Shown in pieces: positions 51,192 through 60,400 of a stretch of 64,000 nt of DNA. The DNA is from Sulfurimonas sp. (GTDB lineage Bacteria > Campylobacterota > Campylobacteria > Campylobacterales > Sulfurimonadaceae), in contig NZ_JBFHGL010000010.1 of the NCBI RefSeq assembly GCF_041583195.1, positions 40,943 through 104,942 on the forward strand, in the 5' to 3' direction. The translations under genes were made by a program, and so were the position numbers. Each line of letters opens with the position of its first letter. Positions within the stretch are counted from its first letter, which is position 1. The notes under the pieces were generated by a model, which searched no databases, was not told where the DNA came from, and was given only the letters and a program-made list of their open reading frames with translations.

Positions 51192-53675
51192 ATGTTTAAA
51201 AGTATAAGTCTTAAAAAATTCATATCTATAATAATACTTATAATTTTACTTATAGTTGTATTTGTTATTGGAGTGTTTATAGATTATTTTTTGAAAAATA
51301 ATTATCTTGAAAATACAAAAGTTCAGATGAAACACGGTTATGAAAGACTCCATTCAGATATTATAGATATAGAAAATGAACTAAAAAGAAGTGTAGAACA
51401 GATTCGTTCAGATAAGTATATGATCAGCTCTATAAGCCTTGTCAATAACTATCAGGATAAACAAAACTACAATTCGATTCTTCTTGATGAGGAAAAAAAA
51501 ATAATAGCAAATATGTTGCTTAATAAAGTGAAACTGTCTTTAAACAATGATATAGCTATATATGATAAAAACGGTGATCTTATATCTTATGTAATAAAAA
51601 AAGATGAAGTCTACAAAATGTATTTTATTTCTTATGATGAAAATGCTAGTATGGTTTTATACGAAAAAAATGATACGGACAATGAATATAAAAAGACAAA
51701 ACTAAAAGAGTATAAGCTGATGCCGTTTCATCACGTTGCTTTTTATAAGGTAAAAGACGTACAAGAAAAAAGTACAGTTACCTATCATGTTGCTAACAAT
51801 GAGTTATATTTAAAATCACACTATTCAGTTCATAATAACGGTTCTAAAAATCTACATTCTCATATGGAGATCTCTTACAAAATAGGAGAGAAATATCTAA
51901 AGAAAATTTCGAACGATATTAAAATTGATGTCTCATTTGTTGATAATATAGACCAATCAAAAGGTCATAATCTATTAGGTGCTTTAGATTTTAACAACAT
52001 ACCTGTAGAGCAAACACAAGACAGCTTTTATTCAATTTTTAAGATAAAAACAGATTCAGACGATGAGAGATATGTCCATTTGATGTTAAAGCTAGATAAA
52101 GATATGCTGCAAAAAGCTTTAACAGAGAGTCGTTTTCAATTTTTAATTATTATGTTGATAGTTGCTGTTGTATCTATTACTGTTTTACAGATGATCTTTA
52201 GAAAACGTTTATTTAAACCTTTAGAGAAGGTTATGTGTCAAATAAATAAAATTGAAAACAGGGACTATACACCTTCATCAACTGTAAATACACATGATGA
52301 GTTAGGGCTTATTTCAAAAAATATAAATAATTTAGCTACAACGATCAACAAAAGAGAATCTGAACTATTAGAATCTAAAAAAAATCTTACATTTCTTTCT
52401 GAACATGACTCATTAACATCTTTACCTAACCGTAGACTGTTCATAGACAGACTCCATCATGCTCTGTATCATGCAAAAAGAGACAAAACAATGTTAGCAG
52501 TAGCTTTTTTAGATCTTGATCAGTTTAAACAAGTCAATGATACTTTAGGGCATGACATAGGTGATACTCTTTTACAAGCAGTAGCAAACAGGTTAAAAAC
52601 TTTAATGCGTTCCGTTGATACTGTTGCAAGAATAGGTGGTGATGAATTTAATATTCTATTTGAAGGGATTAAACATAAAAATGACCTTGAAGTTATAATG
52701 ACAAAGCTTGTCGGAGCTTTTCAGTTACCATTTGATTGTAACGGACATGAAATAAGTTCTACAGCAAGTATAGGTATATCTGTCTACCCTGATGATGGAG
52801 ATGATACTATGGTTTTACTTAAAAATGCTGACTTAGCTATGTATAAAACAAAAAATGAAGGAAGAAATAGTTTTAGCTTTTTTACAAATGAACTATCAAG
52901 CTATATAGAAAACAGAACAACTATGCTGAATGCACTAAAAAATGCGATAAAAGATTATGAAGAGTTTTCTGTTGTTTATCAGCCTAAAGTATCTATTGAG
53001 ACTGGTAAAGTTGCAGGTGTAGAAGCGTTGGTAAGATGGAACAGTTCTTCAATGGGGGCTATAAGACCTGATCAATTTATATCTTTAGCTGAAGAGAGTC
53101 ATATGATAATACCTCTTGGAGAATGGATAGCAAGAAAGGCATGCGAAGATTTTATGAATCTTCAAAAAGAAGGTTTTGATATAGGACATTTGAGTATTAA
53201 TATTTCAAGTATTCAACTTCTATACAGTGATATGCTCTCTACTATAAAAAATGTTATGCAAACAACAGGTATAGAGGCTAAAAAACTTGAGATAGAGATT
53301 ACTGAAAGTTATATTGCTACTGATGAAAAAAGCACTTTGGAAATGTTGAACAAATTTAGGGATATGGGTATATTCTTGGCTATTGATGATTTTGGTACAG
53401 GGTATTCATCATTAAGTTATATACAACAACTGCCTGTAACACGTTTAAAAATAGATAAATCTTTTGTAGATGAACTTCCTCATTCATCAAAAAGCGTAGG
53501 CGTTGCTAAAGCTATTATTGCTCTTGCAAAAACGTTTAATATACAGCTGACTGCCGAAGGTGTTGAGAATGAAAAACAAAAAGAGTTCTTAAGAGAAAAC
53601 GGCTGTGATGAGATACAGGGCTACTTTTACTCAAAACCTCTCAGTATAGATGATTTAAAAAAATACTTACTTTAG
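51192..53675 (+). CDS. membrane sensor with HAMP, GGDEF and EAL domains
   Basis: 827 aa: membrane helices at about 11-31 and 313-335 bracket a periplasmic sensor domain; a HAMP-like segment (about 336-390) leads to a GGDEF domain with intact RIGGDEF (about 480-486) and an EAL domain with 'VEALVRW' and 'DDFGTGYSSLSY'. Both catalytic motifs look active. The start codon follows the binding-protein stop directly, so the two should be made in fixed ratio. Confidence 0.94.
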   Translation: MFKSISLKKFISIIILIILLIVVFVIGVFIDYFLKNNYLENTKVQMKHGYERLHSDIIDIENELKRSVEQIRSDKYMISSISLVNNYQDKQNYNSILLDEEKKIIANMLLNKVKLSLNNDIAIYDKNGDLISYVIKKDEVYKMYFISYDENASMVLYEKNDTDNEYKKTKLKEYKLMPFHHVAFYKVKDVQEKSTVTYHVANNELYLKSHYSVHNNGSKNLHSHMEISYKIGEKYLKKISNDIKIDVSFVDNIDQSKGHNLLGALDFNNIPVEQTQDSFYSIFKIKTDSDDERYVHLMLKLDKDMLQKALTESRFQFLIIMLIVAVVSITVLQMIFRKRLFKPLEKVMCQINKIENRDYTPSSTVNTHDELGLISKNINNLATTINKRESELLESKKNLTFLSEHDSLTSLPNRRLFIDRLHHALYHAKRDKTMLAVAFLDLDQFKQVNDTLGHDIGDTLLQAVANRLKTLMRSVDTVARIGGDEFNILFEGIKHKNDLEVIMTKLVGAFQLPFDCNGHEISSTASIGISVYPDDGDDTMVLLKNADLAMYKTKNEGRNSFSFFTNELSSYIENRTTMLNALKNAIKDYEEFSVVYQPKVSIETGKVAGVEALVRWNSSSMGAIRPDQFISLAEESHMIIPLGEWIARKACEDFMNLQKEGFDIGHLSINISSIQLLYSDMLSTIKNVMQTTGIEAKKLEIEITESYIATDEKSTLEMLNKFRDMGIFLAIDDFGTGYSSLSYIQQLPVTRLKIDKSFVDELPHSSKSVGVAKAIIALAKTFNIQLTAEGVENEKQKEFLRENGCDEIQGYFYSKPLSIDDLKKYLL

Positions 53676-54038
53676 TTTATAAAAAAGATAATAATTAAGT
53701 GATGATATACTTAATTAATACTTTAGGATTTTAGTCAGTTAAATTTAAATTAATAAGTATGATGATGCACAGTCAAATATAAAAGCGTTTAACAAAAACA
53801 CTACTTTACTAAAGATTCAACTGCTGTTGAAGCAGGTAAATGTGAGCTTTGGTAGTAAATAAAATATATAAATAAGAAAAAGTAATAAACTGGAAATAAC
53901 TAAAATTGTTAAAGTTTGTATGTTACAAAATAACTCATATGAGATATTTTTTTAAAAACTTTTTATGTTAAATTGTATTTTTTTTAACTCTTAGATAATA
54001 TAAAAAAATTAGTTAGTTTTTTTAAGGGAGGAAAAATA
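53676..54038. other. intergenic region with hairpin and short coding-like remnants
   Basis: An AT hairpin (TAATTAAGT 53692-53700 with ACTTAATTA 53709-53717) follows the GGDEF-EAL gene and may terminate it. At 53755-53866 two frames give short protein-like stretches (KYDDAQSNIKAFNKN and, in another frame, YFTKDSTAVEAGKCELW then stop), as expected for the 3' remnant of a decayed gene. No start, no intact ORF. The rest is plain AT-rich DNA. Confidence 0.4.
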
Positions 54039-54077
54039 ATGCAACATAATGCATATGTATTGACGTATATTCTTTAA
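54039..54077 (+). CDS. 12-residue leader ORF coupled to the 2OG oxygenase
   Basis: ATG 54039 with a strong Shine-Dalgarno (GGGAGG at 54026-54031) encodes MQHNAYVLTYIL; its TAA overlaps the oxygenase ATG (TAATG). The oxygenase has no other ribosome site, so its translation should depend on reinitiation after this mini-ORF. Confidence 0.5.
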   Translation: MQHNAYVLTYIL

Positions 54078-54637
54078 TGAATAACTACATTACTCTCTAT
54101 GAAAACACACTCTCACAAAAAGACTGTCAAAACCTAATTGACAAGTTTGAAAAACATCACAACTTACATGAACAAGAACATATATCGTCTCCTGATGGCT
54201 GGCATATGCAATTTACCCAAATAAAACTAGCAAACCATAAAGAGTTTGAAAAAGAAAACCAGCAACTACGATCACTTTTTTTACAAGCTATAGCTGCTTA
54301 TAAAATAGAGCATAACATAAAAGAATATCAATGGCCTACAAAGTTTAACTTAGAAACTATAAGAATGAAACGCTACTTGCCAGATAGTAATGAAAGGTTT
54401 GATGAACATGTAGAGGTAACGAACTTAGAAACTGCTAGACGATTTTTAGTTTCTTTTATATACCTAAACGATGAGTATGAAGGTGGAGAAACTGAATTTC
54501 CTCAGTTTCAAATAGCTGTAAAACCAAAACAAGGCAATATGGTACTTTTTCCTGCTATGTGGAACTGGTTACATAAAGGTAACCCTGTTAAGAAAAAACC
54601 TAAATACATTGTAGGGACTATGATGCATTATGTGTGA
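54077..54637 (+). CDS. 2OG-Fe(II) oxygenase (prolyl-4-hydroxylase-like)
   Basis: 186 aa. 'RFDEHVEVTN' gives the first metal His with an acidic residue two places on, 'LNDEYEGGETEFPQFQIAVKPKQGNMVLFP' is the P4H signature, and 'NWLHKGNPV' the second His plus the 2OG-binding Lys further on. It is a small, cytoplasmic family member. Target unknown. Possible link to the large secreted proteins downstream is speculative. Confidence 0.85.
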   Translation: MNNYITLYENTLSQKDCQNLIDKFEKHHNLHEQEHISSPDGWHMQFTQIKLANHKEFEKENQQLRSLFLQAIAAYKIEHNIKEYQWPTKFNLETIRMKRYLPDSNERFDEHVEVTNLETARRFLVSFIYLNDEYEGGETEFPQFQIAVKPKQGNMVLFPAMWNWLHKGNPVKKKPKYIVGTMMHYV

Positions 54638-54647
54638 AAGGAATAGA

Positions 54648-54695
54648 ATGAAAAATATATATGAAACAAATAATTTAGAAAGAGAGGTGGCGTAG
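54648..54695 (+). CDS. 15-residue ORF ending in the REVA tail
   Basis: ATG 54648 with AAAGGA upstream encodes MKNIYETNNLEREVA. Its 3' end carries the 16-base repeat also present at 56904-56919, where it encodes KREVA-stop. The stop is directly followed by the ankyrin gene ATG. It may be a relic of the 3' end of a former RTX gene. Confidence 0.4.
   Translation: MKNIYETNNLEREVA
54679..54694 (+). repeat. 16-base REVA-tail repeat, copy 1
   Basis: AAAGAGAGGTGGCGTA, identical to 56904-56919. It contains GAGAGG, so it also works as ribosome site for the gene that starts after it. Confidence 0.7.
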
Positions 54696-55700
54696 ATGAA
54701 AAAATTGTTAATAAGTATAGTCTTACTTTTAAGTATAGTAGTAGTTGCACAACAATTTACTGGCAATGATTATTCATTAGCAAAAGAACAGGTAGACAAA
54801 GGTAATTACAAAGAATTCTATTCTGAGATTAAAAAAGGTTTAGAGAAAAACGATGAAGATGCAAAAGAGATATTGATTGAATATTTTCTAAAGGCAGTTG
54901 ATAATGAAGATGTAGAAAAAGTTACGTTTTATTTAGAACAAAATAGAATGATTATTAATAGTGCAGATAAAGATGGTTCAAGAGCTATTGACTTGATACT
55001 AATTGAAGAAAATAAAATCAATATAGAGTTTGTAAAATTATTATTAACTTATAGTCCAGACCTTAATTATGAAGTATTAATTGGTCAGGAGAAATTTACA
55101 TTTCCAGAAAAAGCATCACTACATTGTTCAGCAGTTAAAAATGGTGCAGAAGTCATCAAACTGCTTCTAGATGCTGGGATGAATCCAAATTTATTAACTG
55201 ATATACAAAATGGATATTCAAAATACCCACCACTGTATACTAGTTATCGATACAACAATTTTGAAGTTTTTGAAAATTTATTAAAGCAAACTTCTGATAT
55301 TAATCCTATAGTAATAACTGCAAAACATGAGGATACATTGACTCAGCTAATGATGAATGAATACCTAAAAGTTATAGAAAAAAGTGGTGCAAAGTTAGAA
55401 CATCCATCAACAGACTTACTTTATAAAGCGAGACGAAGTTTAAAGTATAGGTATGTACACAATAAAAATATGAGATATTTTACGGCAATGATTAACGCAG
55501 GTTTAATTAATAGAACATCAAAAAAAGAACTTAAAAATGTATTTGTTTACCTAGCAAGTACAGGTGAAGTAGATGCTACAGAATTATTTGTCAGCAATGG
55601 AATTTGTAAAAAATATAAAGATTTATGTGAACTTGCTGCACATGCTGCAGGTCAAGAGAACTTTTATCAAGTAAAAAATATCATAAAAAAAGGAAAATAA
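54696..55700 (+). CDS. exported ankyrin-repeat protein, candidate immunity protein
   Basis: 334 aa with a signal peptide (MKKLLISIVLLLSIVVV, cleavage near VAQ). Ankyrin-like units include 'DKDGSRAIDLILIEENKINIEF', 'ASLHCSAVKNGAEVIKLLLDAGMNPN' and 'STGEVDATELFVSNG'. Exported ankyrin proteins often neutralise toxins acting in the periplasm. It lies two bases before the truncated RTX gene. Confidence 0.75.
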   Translation: MKKLLISIVLLLSIVVVAQQFTGNDYSLAKEQVDKGNYKEFYSEIKKGLEKNDEDAKEILIEYFLKAVDNEDVEKVTFYLEQNRMIINSADKDGSRAIDLILIEENKINIEFVKLLLTYSPDLNYEVLIGQEKFTFPEKASLHCSAVKNGAEVIKLLLDAGMNPNLLTDIQNGYSKYPPLYTSYRYNNFEVFENLLKQTSDINPIVITAKHEDTLTQLMMNEYLKVIEKSGAKLEHPSTDLLYKARRSLKYRYVHNKNMRYFTAMINAGLINRTSKKELKNVFVYLASTGEVDATELFVSNGICKKYKDLCELAAHAAGQENFYQVKNIIKKGK

Positions 55701-55702
55701 AA

Positions 55703-56920
55703 ATGGCAACTAGAGAAGAAATAGCAAGAGGACAACTTGAAGTTTTTCAAGAAAATATTGGTACACCATTAGAAACACCTAGAGATGCATTAGAAGCATG
55801 GATTGATTTTTATAGTTCAGAGATTCCATTAATGGCACCTTTTTTTCAAGCAATAAAAGAACCAATATTAGCTACCTATGATTTATTAGAAAATAGAACA
55901 AATGAAATGAATAGACTTATGGATGAGCTTATGAATGAGCTTGATAATTCAATAGAACCACCTAATAATTCACAAGCAGATAGTGATGGTGATGGAATAC
56001 CAGACAATTTAGACCCATATCCAAATGACGCATCCCCAGATAGTGATGGTGATGGCGTACCTGATCATTCAGATATGTATCCAAATGATCCGAATAATGG
56101 GCAAGGACACCAAACACCATATGATCCAACACAACCTGGAATGAGTGATCCTTTAGTTTTAGACACAGATAAAGATGGTTTTATATCTACTATATCTTTA
56201 GATGATTCTAGTGCATACTTTGACCTTACGGGGGATGGTGTAAAAGAAAAGGTAGGTTGGATAGCTCCAAACGATGCACTGGTAGCTTACGATAAAAATG
56301 AAAACGGAAAAATAGACGGTATAGATGAAGTATTTGGAAACCCGACAACTACAGGGTTTGAGGAACTACGTCAAATAGCTGATTCTAACTATGATGGTAA
56401 GATAGACAGACAAGATGAACTATACTCAAGACTAAAAGTATGGAACGACATAAACCAAGATGGAATTAGCCAAGAAGATGAACTGGTCAGCTTAAAAGAT
56501 GCAGGTGTAAAGTCTATTGATCTTAATGTAGTAGGTACGAACATAAACGTAAACGGTAACCTTATTACAGAAGCAGGTAAATACACAGACCAAAACGGTA
56601 ACCTTGAACTGGCAGCAGATGTGGAACTTACATTTGACAGTAGAATCACAACTATAGATACATCTACAATACCTGACTACACAGAGTACCCTGAATCTAG
56701 CACTCTTCCATTTTTAAGAGGTTATGGTCTCATCATGGATAGCTTCATATCTTACAACACCAACGATGCTCTTAAAGAAAAAGCTATTGAACTTCAAGCA
56801 GGAGGTATTCAAGCTATTGCAGAGGGGTTTGAGAATATGAGACACTTGAAATACAAAAATAAATCATGGCATCTAGTACAAAATAACATAGAATTTAAAT
56901 TAAAAAGAGAGGTGGCGTAA
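55703..56920 (+). CDS. truncated RTX-type protein (orphan copy of the giant protein's module)
   Basis: 405 aa. Residues ~95-150 hold two calcium-binding 'DSDGDGIPD'-type (thrombospondin-3) repeats. From 'DPLVLDTDKDGFIS' (about residue 148) it follows the giant protein at 57402 module by module ('GWIAPNDALVAYDKNENGKIDG', 'GLIMDSFISYNTNDALKEKA') up to 'IQAIAEGFE', then diverges and stops with 'FKLKREVA'. It lacks all glycine-rich nonapeptide repeats and any secretion signal. N-terminus unlike the giant's. It is either a degenerate gene or a cassette/donor of a different N-terminal domain. Confidence 0.8.
   Translation: MATREEIARGQLEVFQENIGTPLETPRDALEAWIDFYSSEIPLMAPFFQAIKEPILATYDLLENRTNEMNRLMDELMNELDNSIEPPNNSQADSDGDGIPDNLDPYPNDASPDSDGDGVPDHSDMYPNDPNNGQGHQTPYDPTQPGMSDPLVLDTDKDGFISTISLDDSSAYFDLTGDGVKEKVGWIAPNDALVAYDKNENGKIDGIDEVFGNPTTTGFEELRQIADSNYDGKIDRQDELYSRLKVWNDINQDGISQEDELVSLKDAGVKSIDLNVVGTNINVNGNLITEAGKYTDQNGNLELAADVELTFDSRITTIDTSTIPDYTEYPESSTLPFLRGYGLIMDSFISYNTNDALKEKAIELQAGGIQAIAEGFENMRHLKYKNKSWHLVQNNIEFKLKREVA
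56904..56919 (+). repeat. 16-base REVA-tail repeat, copy 2
   Basis: AAAGAGAGGTGGCGTA identical to 54679-54694; encodes the last residues of the truncated RTX protein and provides the ribosome site of the lipoprotein gene. Confidence 0.7.
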
Positions 56921-57405
56921 TGAATATTTTACAAATGCTTTGTAAATCTAGTTTGATTATAGGTTTAACTGCATGTTCAAGTTCTGCAAGTAAAGAAGAA
57001 AATAATCATCTTGAAATAAAACTTTTAAATATGTGGGAAAATAATAAGTTTGTAAAAGTTACTGATTTATTGGAAAAAAACTATGAAAAAATATGTGTAC
57101 TTCCACCTTATGGATGGGAAGTATTCGAGGAACACAATACTAGCGAAGTACAAAGAATGAACGAGTATTTAAAAAGTATTGAATATGCTAATGATGAAGG
57201 TGCTTGGAGCTTGGTAGTATTAAATAACAAGAAAGTAGAGTTGCTTAAATTTCATCGAGCAAATATAGATATTTTTAGTTCTAATAGAAGTAAATATTTA
57301 CCTGAGAGTTTTGTAGAAGAAATGTGTAGTACATCTCAAGATGGATATTTTTATCTATCTACAGTAAATAAACGAAAATATATTACATTAGGAGAAAAAA
57401 GATGA
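56920..57405 (+). CDS. small lipoprotein, candidate immunity protein of the giant RTX protein
   Basis: 161 aa with a lipobox LTAC (Cys19) after a hydrophobic start. ATG overlaps the preceding stop (TAATG), and its own stop overlaps the giant gene start (ATGA). No family recognised. Position between a truncated and a full RTX gene, with envelope location, suits an immunity or assembly role. Confidence 0.7.
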   Translation: MNILQMLCKSSLIIGLTACSSSASKEENNHLEIKLLNMWENNKFVKVTDLLEKNYEKICVLPPYGWEVFEEHNTSEVQRMNEYLKSIEYANDEGAWSLVVLNNKKVELLKFHRANIDIFSSNRSKYLPESFVEEMCSTSQDGYFYLSTVNKRKYITLGEKR

Positions 57406-60400
57406 GTTATTTTGATGATATATACAACAGATATATGCAAGATTCAAATAGATATGCAACAAGTTTTGGTTTAGATCCAAATAGTGCTCATAATGGTGAA
57501 TGGGATGCTTTTAGGCATGCATACACAAGTGCAGCAATGACACAAGATTATGGAGAATATATTGCCAATTTAGCAGGGATAGCTAATGAGCTTAGAGGAG
57601 ATTTAACTCATGATCAACCCTCTGAAGAAAAAAATATGGATTTATGGAATAATGCAAAAGGTAGAGAAATAGGCTTAGAAGGTGGTTCTCTTGATGATAT
57701 GGCAGATAAAGTTTTAGAGGCACTTTTAGATGGTGATCTAATAACTGACCCTTATAATGATGATAGACAATATGATGAAACCGATCATGGTATAGGTGAT
57801 GATAATCATACAACTGATCCTGATTTTAATCCAGATCCAGACCCTCTAAATCCACCTCCACCACCAAGAGATCCATTAGTCCTAGACACAGACAAAGACG
57901 GTTTCATCTCCACGGTAGCGCTAAGTGACTCCAACGCCTACTTTGACATTACAGGTGATGGCATAAAAGAGAGAGTAAGTTGGATAGCTCCAAACGATGG
58001 CATACTTGTTTATGATAAAAACGAAAGTGGAAAGATAGACGGAATCGATGAAGTATTTGGTAACTTCACAAAAAACGGCTTTGAAGAACTAAAAGAGCTT
58101 ATAGACTCCAACCATGATGGAAAAATAGATAGACAAGATGAACTCTTCAACCGCTTGCAAATCTGGAAGGATGCAAATGGTGACGGCACCACACAAACCG
58201 ACGAACTCCAAAGCCTCAAAGACATAGGTGTAAAAAGCATAGACCTTAACTATGTAAACACCGACATTACCCTAGGCGGAGCAACCCTCACACAAGCGAG
58301 CAAATACACCGATACACAAAACAACAAAGAACTCGTAGCAGATGTAAACTTAGAGTATAACCCTATCCTTACTACAGTAGATACCTCTACTATACCAGAC
58401 TACAGTGTAGATCCAGATACTCTTTTCTTACCACAGCTAAGAGGCTATGGTCTCATCATGGATAGCTTCATATCTTACAACACCAACGATGCCCTTAAAG
58501 AAAAAGCACTTGAACTTCAAGCAGGAGGTGTCCAAGCTATTGCAGAGGGGTTTGAAGAGTTTAGTGATATGTGGAGTGGTTACACAGAGCTTATAGACTC
58601 GATGAAAGAGAAGTACAATGTAGTAGGAGATGTAAACCTAGCAGAGATAGACAAACGTGTATGGATACTAGAGAGACTCACCAACAGCCCAACCCAAACC
58701 CCAGCCATAGAAGCAAGACTTGAAGCAACTTTCAAACAACATGCCAATGAAACACTTAACGAAACACTTACAACTTCAAGTGTAATTCTTTCAAATCAAG
58801 TTGACTACTACAACACATACTATCAAAGAGAATTTATCAATAGATATGAGGGAGCTTTTGCTCTTCAAAGTGCGTTTGACCTTGATGGTGCGCATTATAG
58901 TAAAGATAGCAGTAAGTTTATCGTAGATGATAGAGCACTCCTGCTCCAAAAAGCAGCAGAGTATTTCAATAGTAACGAACACTCCTTGCAAGAAAAAACC
59001 TACTTAGCCCAACTGCTCAATATGCAGATAGGAAGGTATATGAACTATTCGTATGAGTATGAGATAGTTACAGTAGAATCATATGGTTCAAATGGACAAG
59101 CTGGAAGTATCTCTTATGAAATACATGTTACATCAGAACATTTAGAGAGTGATTTTAGGATTCATACTTCAAATTACCCATCAGATGATAAAGTCATCAC
59201 CAGCCTCATCCAAAAATATCTTCGTCAAAAAGATATGCAATCACTCTTGGAGTCACTTGAAGAGAGCCCTGATAAAACTTACATTCAAACAGCTCTCACA
59301 CTCGATACAAGTAAGTTCCACGTGTTTGATGAGGATATGATTTTTAACGGTAATGGTAACTTTATAGTTGGTAGCCAAACAGACGACTTCATTACATCCA
59401 TAGGTAATAACACAACTATCTTAGGCGAAAAAGGCGATGATATCATCTCTACAGGAAGCAGTACAGATGTCATCCTCTATCGCAAAGGTGACGGAGCAGA
59501 CATCATCTACGACAAAGGGGGCAGTGATACCCTTAAACTTGTAGATATCTCAAAAGATGAAATAACGCTCCATACCAACAATAACGATCTCATCATTACT
59601 CTATCAAACACGGATAGCATCACTGTAAAAGAGTACTTCTTACCTCAGTACCGCATAGAAACTATCCTCTTTAAAGACGGGACAACGCTCAACTTTGCAG
59701 AAGTGGCACAAACCTACTTTATGGATGATGCAGATAACACCATCACTCTCACAAACGCTTCTGAAACACTCAGGAGTTATGATGGTAATGACGTAGTTAA
59801 TGCTCTTGTAGGAGATGATGTAATAGATGGTGGAGCAGGTAATGACACAATTGACGCAGGAGCTGGAAATGACACTTTAACAGGTGGAACAGGTGACGAC
59901 ACACTTAATGGTGGAAGCGGTGATGATACCTACATTTATAATTTAGGTGACGGTTCAGACACAATTTTAGATTCTATCGGTAACGATACTTTGAAGTTTG
60001 GCGATGGAATTACCTTAGATATGTTAAGCTCTAAAACAGATGGTAATGACCTGATCATATCTTTAGATAACGGTGAAAGCATAACTCTTAAAAACTATAC
60101 ACTTCCAGCTAATAAAATAGAAAATATCACGCTAAATGATGGAACAAATATAGATATAGCTTCACTTCAATCATCAACAGACAGTGATGACACTCTAGTT
60201 TATGGAGATAGTGCAGTAACTGTAGATGCAGGAGCCGGGAATGATACTGTGACAACAGGAAGCGGATCTGATACTGTAGCAGGTGGAACTGGTGATGATG
60301 TAATATCTACAAATGCAGGTAACGATACTCTTATTGGCGGAGAAGGTAACGATACTCTAAGTTCAGGAAGTGGAAATGACACCATAACAGGAGGAACAGG

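Noticed and set aside
53755..53866. A complete small gene in the intergenic region
   Set aside because: No start codon with ribosome site, and the protein-like stretches are in two different frames; recorded only as a possible remnant.
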